Source: Pseudoalteromonas sp. '520P1 No. 423' (GTDB taxonomy: Bacteria > Pseudomonadota > Gammaproteobacteria > Enterobacterales > Alteromonadaceae). From it: a DNA stretch of 64,000 nt. The stretch spans positions 2,852,001 to 2,916,000 of the forward strand of contig NZ_BBZB01000001.1 in the NCBI RefSeq assembly GCF_001269985.1. Direction: 5' to 3'. Shown piece after piece: positions 9,017 through 16,164 of this stretch. Below the pieces are notes generated by a model. That model worked only from the letters and a program-made list of their open reading frames with translations, did no database searches and was not told the origin of the DNA. A program made the position numbers and the translations under genes. How positions within the stretch are numbered: the first letter of the stretch is position 1; each line of letters starts with the position of its first letter.

Positions 9017-9543
9017 TCACGGTACTGGGTGAGCTGAACGTCTAACTGGATATAAGGTTGAGCATTAATCAATTGGGTGAGTTAATAGCTATTAAGCTTT
9101 AGCCTGATTATATGCTTAAATACCTAAGCCTCCTAGCTTGATTAGACACTCAGTACGCGTGCATTAATACAATAAGCAAAGTCGCTTACACCTGACTTGA
9201 GCCTGAAACTAACTGGTGCACATTATGCAACCAACATGCTTGAATAGTGCCTTGATTAGGTTAACCGATGAATGTCTCGATTCTGGCATCCTGCTTCATT
9301 CTACCCCCTAAATCCATTTAGTCGTAGTGCCCCTTGCTATGCCATAAGGATATGAACTAAAGCAGGCAGCGATGAGATCGCAATAAGAGAGCCTCAATAT
9401 GTGTTTGCCGTAAGCTACTTGCTTAACAGCCGCATCGACATACAAAGTAAACGGGTTTGTTTATTGATTTACATTTGACCGTCACTGCAAAAAACGGTCA
9501 AAAAGGACACTATTGCCTATTGACAGAGTTAAGGCTCATATGT
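9017..9543 (+). ncRNA. Candidate bridge/seek RNA region of element B
   Basis: This long noncoding 3' end is nearly identical in the copy at 2718-3244. At 9248-9258 it holds TGCCTTGATTA, close to the left junction TGCCTTGATAA at 7890-7900, so it may contain the target guide. An inverted pair CCTGCTT/AAGCAGG (about 9290-9367) suggests a folded RNA. The copy at 19067-19386 has lost about 206 bp, including this stretch. Confidence 0.5.
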
Positions 9544-9544
9544 G

Positions 9545-9823
9545 TTATAAGCCACTTTGCTCTATTTTTGTTTGTAGCAATGTAATACGTGAATTAAGCT
9601 TTTTAAAAGCAATTTGAGCATAAAAATAGTGCAATAGAAAAGCAACAAAGCCAGAAGCACCAATTGCAATGACAGGCTCAGTGTAAATCAGTAAAGCCAG
9701 AATAACTGCTGAAAATATAATACATAATAAAAGAAAGTGAACTGAGCCAAACATTCTTCTATTTTGCTTTTCTAGTTGATTGATATGTGAATTTAAATCC
9801 AATTGCCTAAACCTCCGTGGCAT
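9545..9823 (-). CDS. Cassette membrane protein with terminal coiled coils
   Basis: This 92-residue protein has an N-terminal polar helix (LDLNSHINQLEKQNRRMFGS), two hydrophobic segments (about residues 28-46 and 50-69) and a C-terminal heptad-like helix (FKKLNSRITLLQTKIEQS). It is probably a small inner-membrane protein with both ends in the cytosol. The stop codon overlaps the attC end next to element B. The start lies just beyond the MITE that breaks the upstream attC. The function is unknown. Confidence 0.55.
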   Translation of the reverse strand: MPRRFRQLDLNSHINQLEKQNRRMFGSVHFLLLCIIFSAVILALLIYTEPVIAIGASGFVAFLLHYFYAQIAFKKLNSRITLLQTKIEQSGL

Positions 9824-9828
9824 ATAAC

Positions 9829-9974
9829 GAGCCTGTAGAATTTATCAAAAGGCTAAAATTTATAAAAAAGTGAGTCCCTGTATCGCATTGTAAGCTACAA
9901 ACTAAAGTTAACTAATGCATTTTAGACCCTGTTTTTGGGCTGTAAAATTAAATTTTTAATTATTCTACAGCCTC
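9829..9974. mobile_element. 146-bp MITE sharing IS1182 ends, inside attC
   Basis: It begins GAGCCTGTAGAAT and ends ATTCTACAGCCTC, the same ends as the IS1182-type element at 4291-5764, but the interior is unrelated and has no gene. It sits at the same attC position: TAAC before, AACGCCGC after. It would be mobilised in trans by an IS1182 transposase. Confidence 0.75.
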
Positions 9975-10066
9975 AACGCCGCAATAAGCGGCAAAATGTT
10001 GGATAAAATTAGCGAGGTACGAGCAAAAAGCCAACTGTTTTTAGACCGTTTAATTGCCTTGTTATA
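9975..10066 (-). repeat. attC, main part, split by MITE
   Basis: It starts AACGCCGCAATAAGCGGC and ends AATTGCCTTGTTATA, with AGCCAAC near the end as one arm of the inner stem. The terminal TAAC lies at 9825-9828, on the other side of the MITE. It bounds the yefM-yoeB cassette. Confidence 0.85.
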
Positions 10067-10100
10067 TTTTCAAAGCTACAATGTACGACATTACCGTACA
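10054..10100 (+). promoter_or_regulatory. yefM promoter and operator overlapping attC end
   Basis: TTGCCT (10054-10059), 17 bases, then TACAAT (10077-10082) is a plausible sigma70 promoter whose -35 lies in the attC end box. The inverted repeat TGTAC-N9-CGTACA (10082-10100) fits the TGTACA-type operators bound by YefM/YoeB, which repress their own operon. Confidence 0.5.
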
Positions 10101-10117
10101 TAAATAGTGAGCTAATT

Positions 10118-10390
10118 ATGAATAGCATAAGCGTAAACCAGTTTAGAGACAACTTAAAAACATATGTTGAACAAACTGTTAGTGAGCATGAGCCAATAAA
10201 AGTAACCCGACGAGCAGGTGAAGACTTTATAGTTATGAGTGCCGATGATTGGGAAAGAGAGCAAGAAACATTACACATATTACAAAGTAGTAATTTGATG
10301 AAGCAGATTGCAGAATCAATGAGCACTCATGAAAGCAATAAAGGCTATAAACCAACAAAAGAGCAATTAGATGAGATCACTAGTCTTTGA
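10118..10390 (+). CDS. yefM: YefM/Phd-type antitoxin
   Basis: This 90-residue protein starts MNSISVNQFRDNLKTYVEQ and has VTRRAGEDFIVMSADDWERE, the standard YefM N-terminal DNA-binding fold. The C-terminal toxin-binding tail follows (about residues 55-90). It neutralises YoeB and represses the operon. It runs plus strand, against the cassette direction, and has its own promoter, as is usual for toxin-antitoxin cassettes that stabilise integron arrays. The toxin gene overlaps its end by 20 bp, so the pair is translationally coupled. Confidence 0.85.
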   Translation: MNSISVNQFRDNLKTYVEQTVSEHEPIKVTRRAGEDFIVMSADDWEREQETLHILQSSNLMKQIAESMSTHESNKGYKPTKEQLDEITSL

Positions 10391-10640
10391 GGGTAAAACT
10401 TGGCTCATTTACGAGCAATTAAGAGAAAAAGATAAAAAACTTCATAAGGCTTTATGCAAAATATTAAAAGAAATGTTGCGCTCTGATCCTGCTAGTGGAC
10501 TGGGAAAGCCTGAACCACTTAAACATAATTTATCAGGCTTATGGTCAAAACGGATATCTCAAAAAGATAGACTCATTTATAAGTTTGATGATAACAGCGT
10601 ATACATTTTTGCAATTGGTGGACATTATGACCAATATTAG
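10371..10640 (+). CDS. yoeB: YoeB-type ribosome-dependent mRNA interferase toxin
   Basis: This 89-residue protein has the Txe/YoeB pattern: LVFEGKTWLIYEQLREKDKK at the start, GKPEPLKHNLSGLWSKRISQ in the middle and RLIYKFDDNSVYIFAIGGHY near the end. The late Glu, Arg and His positions needed for ribosome-bound mRNA cleavage appear to be present. It acts on translating mRNA when free of YefM. It lies 20 bp into the antitoxin gene. The orphan IS1182 left end starts 11 bp after its stop, in the next attC. Confidence 0.85.
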   Translation: MRSLVFEGKTWLIYEQLREKDKKLHKALCKILKEMLRSDPASGLGKPEPLKHNLSGLWSKRISQKDRLIYKFDDNSVYIFAIGGHYDQY

Positions 10641-10651
10641 AAAAATATAAC

Positions 10652-10757
10652 GAGCCTGTAGAATAACTCGTTTTAAATATTATTTTTAATCGAAATACTC
10701 TAACTGGAATAAATTCTTTTAACAATTAAAAACGTTTACGTTTTTGGCTATTTTTAC
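10652..10757. mobile_element. Orphan left end of IS1182-type element
   Basis: These 106 bp match the left end of the IS at 4291-4396, from GAGCCTGTAGAAT to GGCTATTTTTAC, apparently with one difference. It follows TAAC, the same attC position. The rest of the IS and much of the attC are gone; the DNA jumps to CAACACCAAAG. A deletion after insertion explains it. Confidence 0.85.
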
Positions 10758-10799
10758 AACACCAAAGAAAACGCCATTTCAGCGAGTAAATTGGTTATG
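10758..10799 (-). repeat. attC remnant
   Basis: Only the 3' side of a site is left, ending AATTGGTTATG, which overlaps the stop of the next cassette gene. The other end was probably lost with the IS1182 deletion. Confidence 0.45.
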
Positions 10800-11160
10800 T
10801 TGGCCACTGTTTCCTATCCGATGCAACGACCGTTCCATCTACAATCGTCACGTTGAAGCCCTGAAACGGTAGCGTAAACGATCGAAACCGACCAGTTTTT
10901 TTTGGAGTGTGCTCATATCTCAAAATCTTACGTTGAAGGTTAACATGGTAAGTATAAGAAGGTTGACCTATTGAATCCAATAATTGTTCTTCAGTCTGAC
11001 CTTGCCAAATCATTTTGTTCATTAACTTGTCAACTAATTCTTTATTATTATATTTATCCATTAGCCGCATTCTCTTTCCCTCTAATAAAGCACCACCCAA
11101 TGAAAAGACAATAAATAAATTTAAGAAAAAAATAAAAACACCAAATAAAAAAAAGTCCAT
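10795..11160 (-). CDS. Membrane-anchored BamE-like small protein
   Basis: ATG at 11160 has a good GAAGG site upstream, so it is preferred over 11196. The 121-residue product has one N-terminal membrane span (residues 2-24, FFLFGVFIFFLNLFIVF). A soluble domain follows with the SmpA/BamE pattern: MIWQGQTEEQLLDSIGQPSY, an aromatic/basic strand and FNVTIVDGTVVASD at the end. BamE folds bind partner proteins at the envelope; the partner here is unknown. It follows the broken SUKH gene by only 44 bp with no attC between, so the two were probably one two-gene cassette. Confidence 0.55.
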   Translation of the reverse strand: MDFFLFGVFIFFLNLFIVFSLGGALLEGKRMRLMDKYNNKELVDKLMNKMIWQGQTEEQLLDSIGQPSYTYHVNLQRKILRYEHTPKKTGRFRSFTLPFQGFNVTIVDGTVVASDRKQWPT

Positions 11161-11204
11161 ATTAACCTTCTTCTTTGCGAATATTTTTGCCGTCAATCTT
11201 GATA

Positions 11205-11539
11205 CTAAGGTTCAGCAAAATTCAAGATATCTTTGTGATTATTTACAACAATGTCGATAGAGTTATCGTCGTGGTAAACTCGATAAAGCTTCCCACTTTC
11301 ACCGTAATTAACATTAATAAAGTATGGATCACCAATCAAGCGACAGCTATGTACCCAGATTTAACGACTTTAATACCCGGATAATAATTGCTAGTTTCAT
11401 CGTCAATATCCGAGCACTCAAAGACCTTAAAATCTGCACCTAGCCCAGACAAATCAAAATCATCTGGGATCTCAAATGATTTATTACTCAAGTTGTTATC
11501 GGATATAAAATCTAACCAATAATCTGGAATATTTATCAC
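11205..11539 (-). pseudogene. SMI1/KNR4 (SUKH) family protein, frameshifted
   Basis: GTG at 11539 has a GGAG site and starts INIPDYWLDFISDNNLSN. Acidic residues follow, then YYPGIKVVKSGYIAVA and a stop at 11336. One base back, the frame continues IGDPYFINVNYGESGKLYRV with YHDDNSIDIVV to TAG at 11205. The GxxPYxIN and YRxxHDD patterns are typical of SUKH domains, many of which are immunity proteins against polymorphic toxins. A one-base deletion near 11340 breaks it. An ORF reading further upstream starts inside element A and is not the native start. Confidence 0.65.
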
Positions 11540-11564
11540 TGCAAACTCCAAAAGAAAGCTAACG

Positions 11565-12352
11565 AATGATATGGACTTCCCATCCAATTGGCATTTGTGC
11601 CATATTGAAAGTGCAAACAGTCAAAAAATGGAGAGCCCATATGTCTTTAATTAAAGTTGTTGGCATCGTTATTTATTAATCAAGAGTGCCAAATTAGTTT
11701 TTAGTATCCATGGTGTTGATAAGCATGACAAGTGTAAATTAAGAAAAACTATCAAAAGAAACAAGCTATTAGAGGAAACAACACAACTTCCACCCTGTAT
11801 TATTGCAATGGAAGCTTGCTCCGGTGCCCAATATTGGGCAAGGGAATTTACCAAACTCGGTCATGATGTTCGTATTATGGCGTCTAAATTTGTTATTCCT
11901 TATCGCCAAAATGAAAAGAATGACGCCAATGATGCTAAACATTTTGATACCAGTCGTTCTTTTGCTACATGGATTGGTTTAGTACCAAGGCAATACTCAA
12001 CTGGTGGCGTTGCGCGATTAATTTGGGCACTGTTACATTCAGAAAAAGAATATCAGGCAGATTATGTAAAATAAATTTAAAAATAACAAAGGTAAATTGA
12101 AAGAGTTTAACTCACCGAGTCTGTGCATTAGCAATTGACGATAACACGGTCAGACCGAGAGCAAGAAAGCCTGTTTAATCGGGAAGAATAATTCTTTATA
12201 AAAGAAGATTCTGTTTAACGAATGAGGCATTGCTCAAGCGCAAATCATCAGGGCGATAGCGTAACAAAGCTAAAAAACGCCGAATGTAGAGCTGCTGTCA
12301 GATCTTCTTGTTATCAAAAAGTGTTATTGCTTGACAACGGGGAGTCCATGTA
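11565..12352 (+). mobile_element. Element A, copy 2, non-autonomous deletion form
   Basis: Both ends match copy 1 and the junctions are again TAACG|AATGA and ATGTA|GCCTC in an attC. It is only 788 bp. Two internal deletions remove most of the transposase: one joins the two AATGATGCT repeats (copy 1 positions near 6777 and 7203), the other joins two CGATTA repeats. The 5' frame lesion is the same as in copy 1; the Trp that is a stop in copy 1 is intact here. The whole 3' noncoding region (12075-12352) is kept. Confidence 0.85.
11641..12074 (+). pseudogene. Element A transposase, heavily deleted
   Basis: The same dead start as copy 1 is followed by an open frame with MEACSGAQYWARE and NDAND, then a jump to KHFDTSRSFATWIGLVPRQY and a second jump to the last residues. 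The DEDD core and most of the Tnp_20 domain are missing. It is not functional, but the element could be moved in trans. Confidence 0.8.
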
Positions 12353-12445
12353 GCCTCAATAAGCGGCTTAAAACTGTTGGCTAAAATTAGCGAGGCACGA
12401 GCAAAAAGCCAACTGTTTTTTGTCCGTTTAATTGCCTTGTTATAT
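12353..12445 (-). repeat. attC, main part, split by element A copy 2
   Basis: It starts GCCTCAATAAGCGGC, has GTTGGCT/AGCCAAC, and ends AATTGCCTTGTTATA. The TAACG end is at 11560-11564. It bounds the parDE cassette. Confidence 0.85.
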
Positions 12446-12477
12446 TTTTTATACCATAATACAATATATATTGGTAT
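12437..12477 (+). promoter_or_regulatory. parD promoter and operator, -35 in attC
   Basis: TTGTTA (12437-12442), exactly 17 bases, TACAAT (12460-12465): a good sigma70 promoter. The -35 is the attC terminal box itself. The imperfect palindrome ATACCA...TGGTAT (12451-12477) overlaps the -10 and is a likely ParD operator. Confidence 0.55.
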
Positions 12478-12492
12478 TAAAGAGATTGCATT

Positions 12493-12732
12493 ATGGCTAA
12501 AAATACAAGCGTAACATTAGGCGAACATTTTGATCAATTTATAAATCAGCAACTTAACTCAGGTCGTTATGGTTCAGCCAGCGAAGTAGTACGTGCTGGT
12601 TTAAGAGCCTTGGAAGATCAGGAAACAAAGATAATGAATTTACGCAATATGCTAGTTGAAGGTGAAAACAGTGGCGTTGCTGAATACTCGTATGATTCTT
12701 TGATTTCAGAGCTGGACAAAGATAACCATTAA
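12493..12732 (+). CDS. parD: ParD-type ribbon-helix-helix antitoxin
   Basis: This 79-residue protein starts MAKNTSVTLGEHFDQFINQQ and has SGRYGSASEVVRAGLRALED, the typical ParD/CopG DNA-binding region. A C-terminal toxin-binding tail follows. It should bind the palindrome upstream and neutralise ParE. The stop overlaps the toxin ATG by one base (TAATG). It runs plus strand against the cassette direction. Confidence 0.85.
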   Translation: MAKNTSVTLGEHFDQFINQQLNSGRYGSASEVVRAGLRALEDQETKIMNLRNMLVEGENSGVAEYSYDSLISELDKDNH

Positions 12733-13025
12733 TGTCGAAATTCGAATTATCAGGTAAAGCCAAAAGCGATTTAATTAAGATAGCCAAATATACTCAATTA
12801 ACTTGGGGAACAGCACAAAGAAATGATTATTTAAAACTATTAGATAATACTTTCCATCAACTGGCAGATGAACCTATGCTAGGAGTTAATTGTGATTATA
12901 TAAGAGAAGGTTATCGAAAACGACCTCAAGGTAGTCACATAATTTATTATAAAGAACACAAAACAAACCAAATTTTGATTGTAAGAATATTACACAAAAG
13001 TATGGATGTTAACCGCGCGCTTTGA
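12732..13025 (+). CDS. parE: ParE-type toxin (RelE/ParE superfamily)
   Basis: This 97-residue protein has the ParE pattern: FELSGKAKSDLIKIAKYTQL, WGTAQRNDYLKLLDNTFHQL, PMLGVNCDYIREGYRKRPQG, HIIYYKEH and the end VRILHKSMDVNRAL. ParE toxins inhibit DNA gyrase. It lacks the catalytic pattern of RelE/YoeB mRNA interferases. It is coupled to parD by the one-base overlap. An attC begins right after its stop, so the pair forms a complete cassette. Confidence 0.85.
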   Translation: MSKFELSGKAKSDLIKIAKYTQLTWGTAQRNDYLKLLDNTFHQLADEPMLGVNCDYIREGYRKRPQGSHIIYYKEHKTNQILIVRILHKSMDVNRAL

Positions 13026-13030
13026 AAAAT

Positions 13031-13109
13031 ATAACGCCGCCATAAAGGGCGAGCGCAGCGAGTCCAGCCCACGGCTTTTTGTGGGCGATTTTTAATGTGT
13101 TTGTTGAAC
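13031..13109 (-). repeat. attC next to IS91-type element
   Basis: It runs from ATAACGCCGCCATAAAGGGC to TTAATGTGTTTGTTGAAC, with inverted pairs (CCCAC/GTGGG). The end box GTTGAAC is followed directly by the IS91-type left end. Confidence 0.7.
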
Positions 13110-13195
13110 GAAGCCGCTAAGCGGCAGAAAAACATCATTCATACTTTAACTCAGTAACATTGCCATATTGGCGGTGTCATACTGGAGTAATTACC

Positions 13196-14092
13196 ATGAA
13201 TGAACTCGAACAAAAACATGTCGAATTCCGTTATCTTCAACATATTACCAATTTAAAGTTACAAGGTAAAACGACCTGCGACCATTGATGCCTACGCGCG
13301 TACCGTTCGACGTATTACCGAATATTTTGACCGCTCCCCCGATACCTTAAGTACCCAAGATTTGAAGCAATATTTTAATGCCCTCATTCAACCCCATTCT
13401 TGGAGTACCGTTAAATTAGACCGCAATGGATTACAATTCTTTTATAAATACACCCTTGAACGTCAATGGCAATGGCTCGATATCGTCAAACCCCCACAGG
13501 TAAAACGTATTCCTGATATCTTAACTGCTGCACAAATTGCCTTTATGATTAATCAAACCAAACAACAACGTTACAAAGTCTTTTTCTTAACCCTATACAC
13601 CATGGGCTTGCGTTTAAGTGAGGCTTTAAATCTCACTGTGGCTGATATTGATAGTAAAACCATGCAAGTGCATATTCGTGATGGTAAAGGCGGTAAAGAT
13701 AGGCTTGTGCCTTTACCTGTTAAAACCCTTGATGAATTACGTCTATATTGGCAAACACATCGTCATTGCACCCTTATTTTTCCTGGTAAAGGGCAAGGCT
13801 CCGACACGCCAATGGATAAAGGCGGCGTACAAAAAGCAATGAAAGCGGTATTAAAACAGTGCAAAATTGCAAAATTGCAAAACGTATTAGCCCACATTCA
13901 CTCAGACACTGCTTTGCAACACACTTATTAGAGCAAGGTCTGGATTTACGCTCATTACAGTTGTTACTCGGTCATGGCAGCCTGAATACAACCTCAAAAT
14001 ACACGCAACTAACCCAAATAAAACAGCAAGATACCAAGCGACTTATAAACCAATTAACTGATAATGTCATGCGACTATGGGAGGCTTTATGA
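13196..14092 (+). pseudogene. Tyrosine integrase of IS91-type element, frameshifted
   Basis: ATG 13196 has a GGAG site. The frame is lost near 13270 (one-base shift after LQGK), resumes as PATIDAYARTVRRITEYFDR, and reads the catalytic core with Arg in TMGLRLSEALNL and RDGKGGKDRLVPLP. A second break at about 13858 is an extra 8-bp unit (AAATTGCA repeated). The tail [13 protein letters not shown] with Hxx[15 protein letters not shown] with the nucleophile Tyr, and LWEAL follow in another frame to 14092. About 300 residues would result without the two shifts. It is inactive as it stands. Confidence 0.85.
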
Positions 14093-14541
14093 GTTGCTTT
14101 ATTGAATTATTACGTGAACATCAACATGATTTTATGCATCATTATGATAATCAACTTAATCATAATAAACGTCAAGCAATTAATGCATTGCTCAGTTGCA
14201 AAACAGCTGAGCAACGTAAAATGAGTTGGTGCTGCGCTCACTGTAACCATCAAGCACAACACCCGCTCTCATGCGGACATCGACACTGCCCACAGTGTCA
14301 ACACCAAACCACCAGAAAATGGTTGCAACGACAACAGCAAAAATTACTGCCCTGTCATTATTTTATGGTGACATTCACTTTACCTTTTGAGTTTAGAGCA
14401 TTATCGCGATATCAGCCAAAAGCCTTATATCAAACCATGTTTAAAGTGGTGAGCAATGTACTCAAAGGGTTTGCTAAGCGTCAGTTCAAAGCTAATATTG
14501 GTTTTACTATGGTATTACATACGCATAGAAAAAATTAGAAG
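14089..14541 (+). pseudogene. IS91-type HUH transposase, truncated copy 1
   Basis: It starts in an ATGA overlap with the integrase stop and a GGGAGG site. It has the zinc-binding N terminus (CCAHCNHQAQHPLSCGHRHC then CPQCQ) and part of the replication fold (PCHYFMVTFTLPFEF). It is cut at VLHTH just before the HUH motif, where the inserted region starts, and stops at 14538. Copy 2 at 16161 continues the sequence. Confidence 0.85.
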
Positions 14542-15910
14542 AAAAAATTAGACAGGCAGAAAAAATTAGAAGAAAAAATTAGACAGGCAAAAATATCTCA
14601 TTGATATTAAAACCCCACTGAGAAATTAAAAGCTTACGCTGGTTACTATAAATATATTTCATTTGAGAGTTTGATGTTTTATTTCACGAAATACAATACA
14701 AATTATTGAGGTTTGATTAATTACGCGCACAATAAATTAAATTGCTAGATAGCAACAATTGTTAAACTTAAATAAGGTTGAGCAACTACGCAGAACCTTT
14801 ATACCAACTATGATTGTGACTATGTGCACACTTCATTAAAGATGATTTTGAACCTGCGAAGTTAGCATAATGCCGCCTGAAGTGTTGAATGGTATTGAGC
14901 CATGAATCAACTTCAATATTTAAAACAGCTAATATTTTTGGAGTCGTTATCAAAACCGAACCTCGTTTATTTGGCACGATTAACCGACTACTAAAATCAG
15001 CTAACTCTAGATAATCAAAAAGTGTAAAAGGAATGGTATTTTTATCCATTGAGCAGCCAAATTCTAATAGTAATTTTGGTTGCTGTAAGACTGTAAATTC
15101 AGGTTTCTTATTAGATTTACTATTTTTAGATTTGTCTTGTTTTTTAAAAGATTGGTATTGCTTGATTCGTTCTTTAATTGAGGTGAAATCACTGCCTATA
15201 AGTGAGTCAACCATTTTTGCTCTAATAGGATTTAAATCAACATACATCATGCAACTTAAAATTGCAGATTCATCTAGCAAAGCCTGTGATTTAAAACGCC
15301 CTTCCCAAAATTTACCCGTGCAATTATCTTCTTTATTCGCTTTACGCGCTATAAATTCATTTAGGCTGCGCATAAACCAACTAATATCATATAGCCTTAT
15401 GCGCCATTCATTAACTATTTCATTAATTCTAAACATGTATGCTGCATTGAGTTTTTCACCCGACCTATAACGGTCGACCAAAATACAACCATGATATAAC
15501 TGATACCAACGTTCAATAACATCATCATTAGATAAGCTTAAAGCCTCTTCCCTATTTACCTTTAAAACAAGGTGATAATGATTAGACATAATCGCATAAG
15601 CTGCGATATCAATTGAAAAAACAGTTGAAAGGAATTTGATTCTATCTACTAACCAAGTTCTACGATGGTCAAAGTTATTACCTGAATATTTATCATCGCC
15701 ACATAAGTAACTTCTTCGGATACAGCGATTTATACAATGATAATACGGGGTTGCATCTAAATCGATTAACGACTCTCTCGCCCTAGCCATAATAACCACC
15801 AATAACATTTCATCAGTGGTTAAAGTTTAGTCTAAAAAATGAGTTTTAGACCAGTTTTCAATAAGAAAAGTATGGCTGTCTTATTCGACGTTTCTCTTAT
15901 TCGACGTTTC
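14528..15910. mobile_element. RAYT-carrying inserted region
   Basis: This 1383-bp segment interrupts the IS91 element. Its left edge is two tandem copies of a 31-bp unit (14528-14589, each ending ATTAGACAGGCA). Its right edge is two tandem copies of a 16-bp unit (about 15879-15910, TCTTATTCGACGTTTC). It contains one gene, a RAYT. It is flanked by the 689-bp IS91 duplication, far longer than a normal target duplication. Confidence 0.6.
14786..15790 (-). CDS. REP-associated tyrosine transposase (RAYT)
   Basis: ATG 15790 gives MARARESLIDLDATPYYHCI, the typical N terminus; the upstream six codons are not needed. The 334-residue product has the Y1 HUH motif in YAIMSNHYHLVLKVN. It also has the conserved DISWFMRSLNEFIARKAN and CTGKFWEGRFKSQALLDE with MYVDLNPIRAKM. 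These enzymes nick and join single-stranded DNA at REP-type hairpins. The C-terminal region after residue 230 is more variable. It is the only intact gene within the IS91-type element. Confidence 0.85.
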   Translation of the reverse strand: MARARESLIDLDATPYYHCINRCIRRSYLCGDDKYSGNNFDHRRTWLVDRIKFLSTVFSIDIAAYAIMSNHYHLVLKVNREEALSLSNDDVIERWYQLYHGCILVDRYRSGEKLNAAYMFRINEIVNEWRIRLYDISWFMRSLNEFIARKANKEDNCTGKFWEGRFKSQALLDESAILSCMMYVDLNPIRAKMVDSLIGSDFTSIKERIKQYQSFKKQDKSKNSKSNKKPEFTVLQQPKLLLEFGCSMDKNTIPFTLFDYLELADFSSRLIVPNKRGSVLITTPKILAVLNIEVDSWLNTIQHFRRHYANFAGSKSSLMKCAHSHNHSWYKGSA

Positions 15911-16164
15911 ATGAAAGCGGTATTAAAACAGTGCAAAATTGCAAAATTGCAAAACGTATTAGCCCACATTCACTCAGACACTGCTTTGCAACACACTTAT
16001 TAGAGCAAGGTCTGGATTTACGCTCATTACAGTTGTTACTCGGTCATGGCAGCCTGAATACAACCTCAAAATACACGCAACTAACCCAAATAAAACAGCA
16101 AGATACCAAGCGACTTATAAACCAATTAACTGATAATGTCATGCGACTATGGGAGGCTTTATGA
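15911..16164 (+). pseudogene. Duplicated C-terminal integrase fragment
   Basis: It is a copy of 13839-14092, including the same 8-bp tandem duplication that shifts the frame. It carries the HxxR and Tyr motifs but no N-terminal domain. The shared lesion shows the duplication happened after the frameshift. Confidence 0.85.

Larger units (their letters stand above)
7897..9543 (+). mobile_element. IS1111-type element B, full-length copy
   Basis: This element is about 1647 bp. The left junction is GCCTTG|ATAATCATTGAGCC and the right junction is GGCTCATATGT|GTTATA. The subterminal inverted repeat TTGAGCC/GGCTCA is imperfect. It sits in the CTTG|TTATA end of an attC, opposite to element A in the same site. 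It encodes one long transposase frame and a 527-bp 3' noncoding end. Related copies are at 2468-3244 (truncated) and 17947-19386 (broken). Confidence 0.85.

Noticed and set aside
11540..11587. Longer start of the SUKH gene
   Set aside because: The added codons lie inside the left end of element A and begin with TTG.
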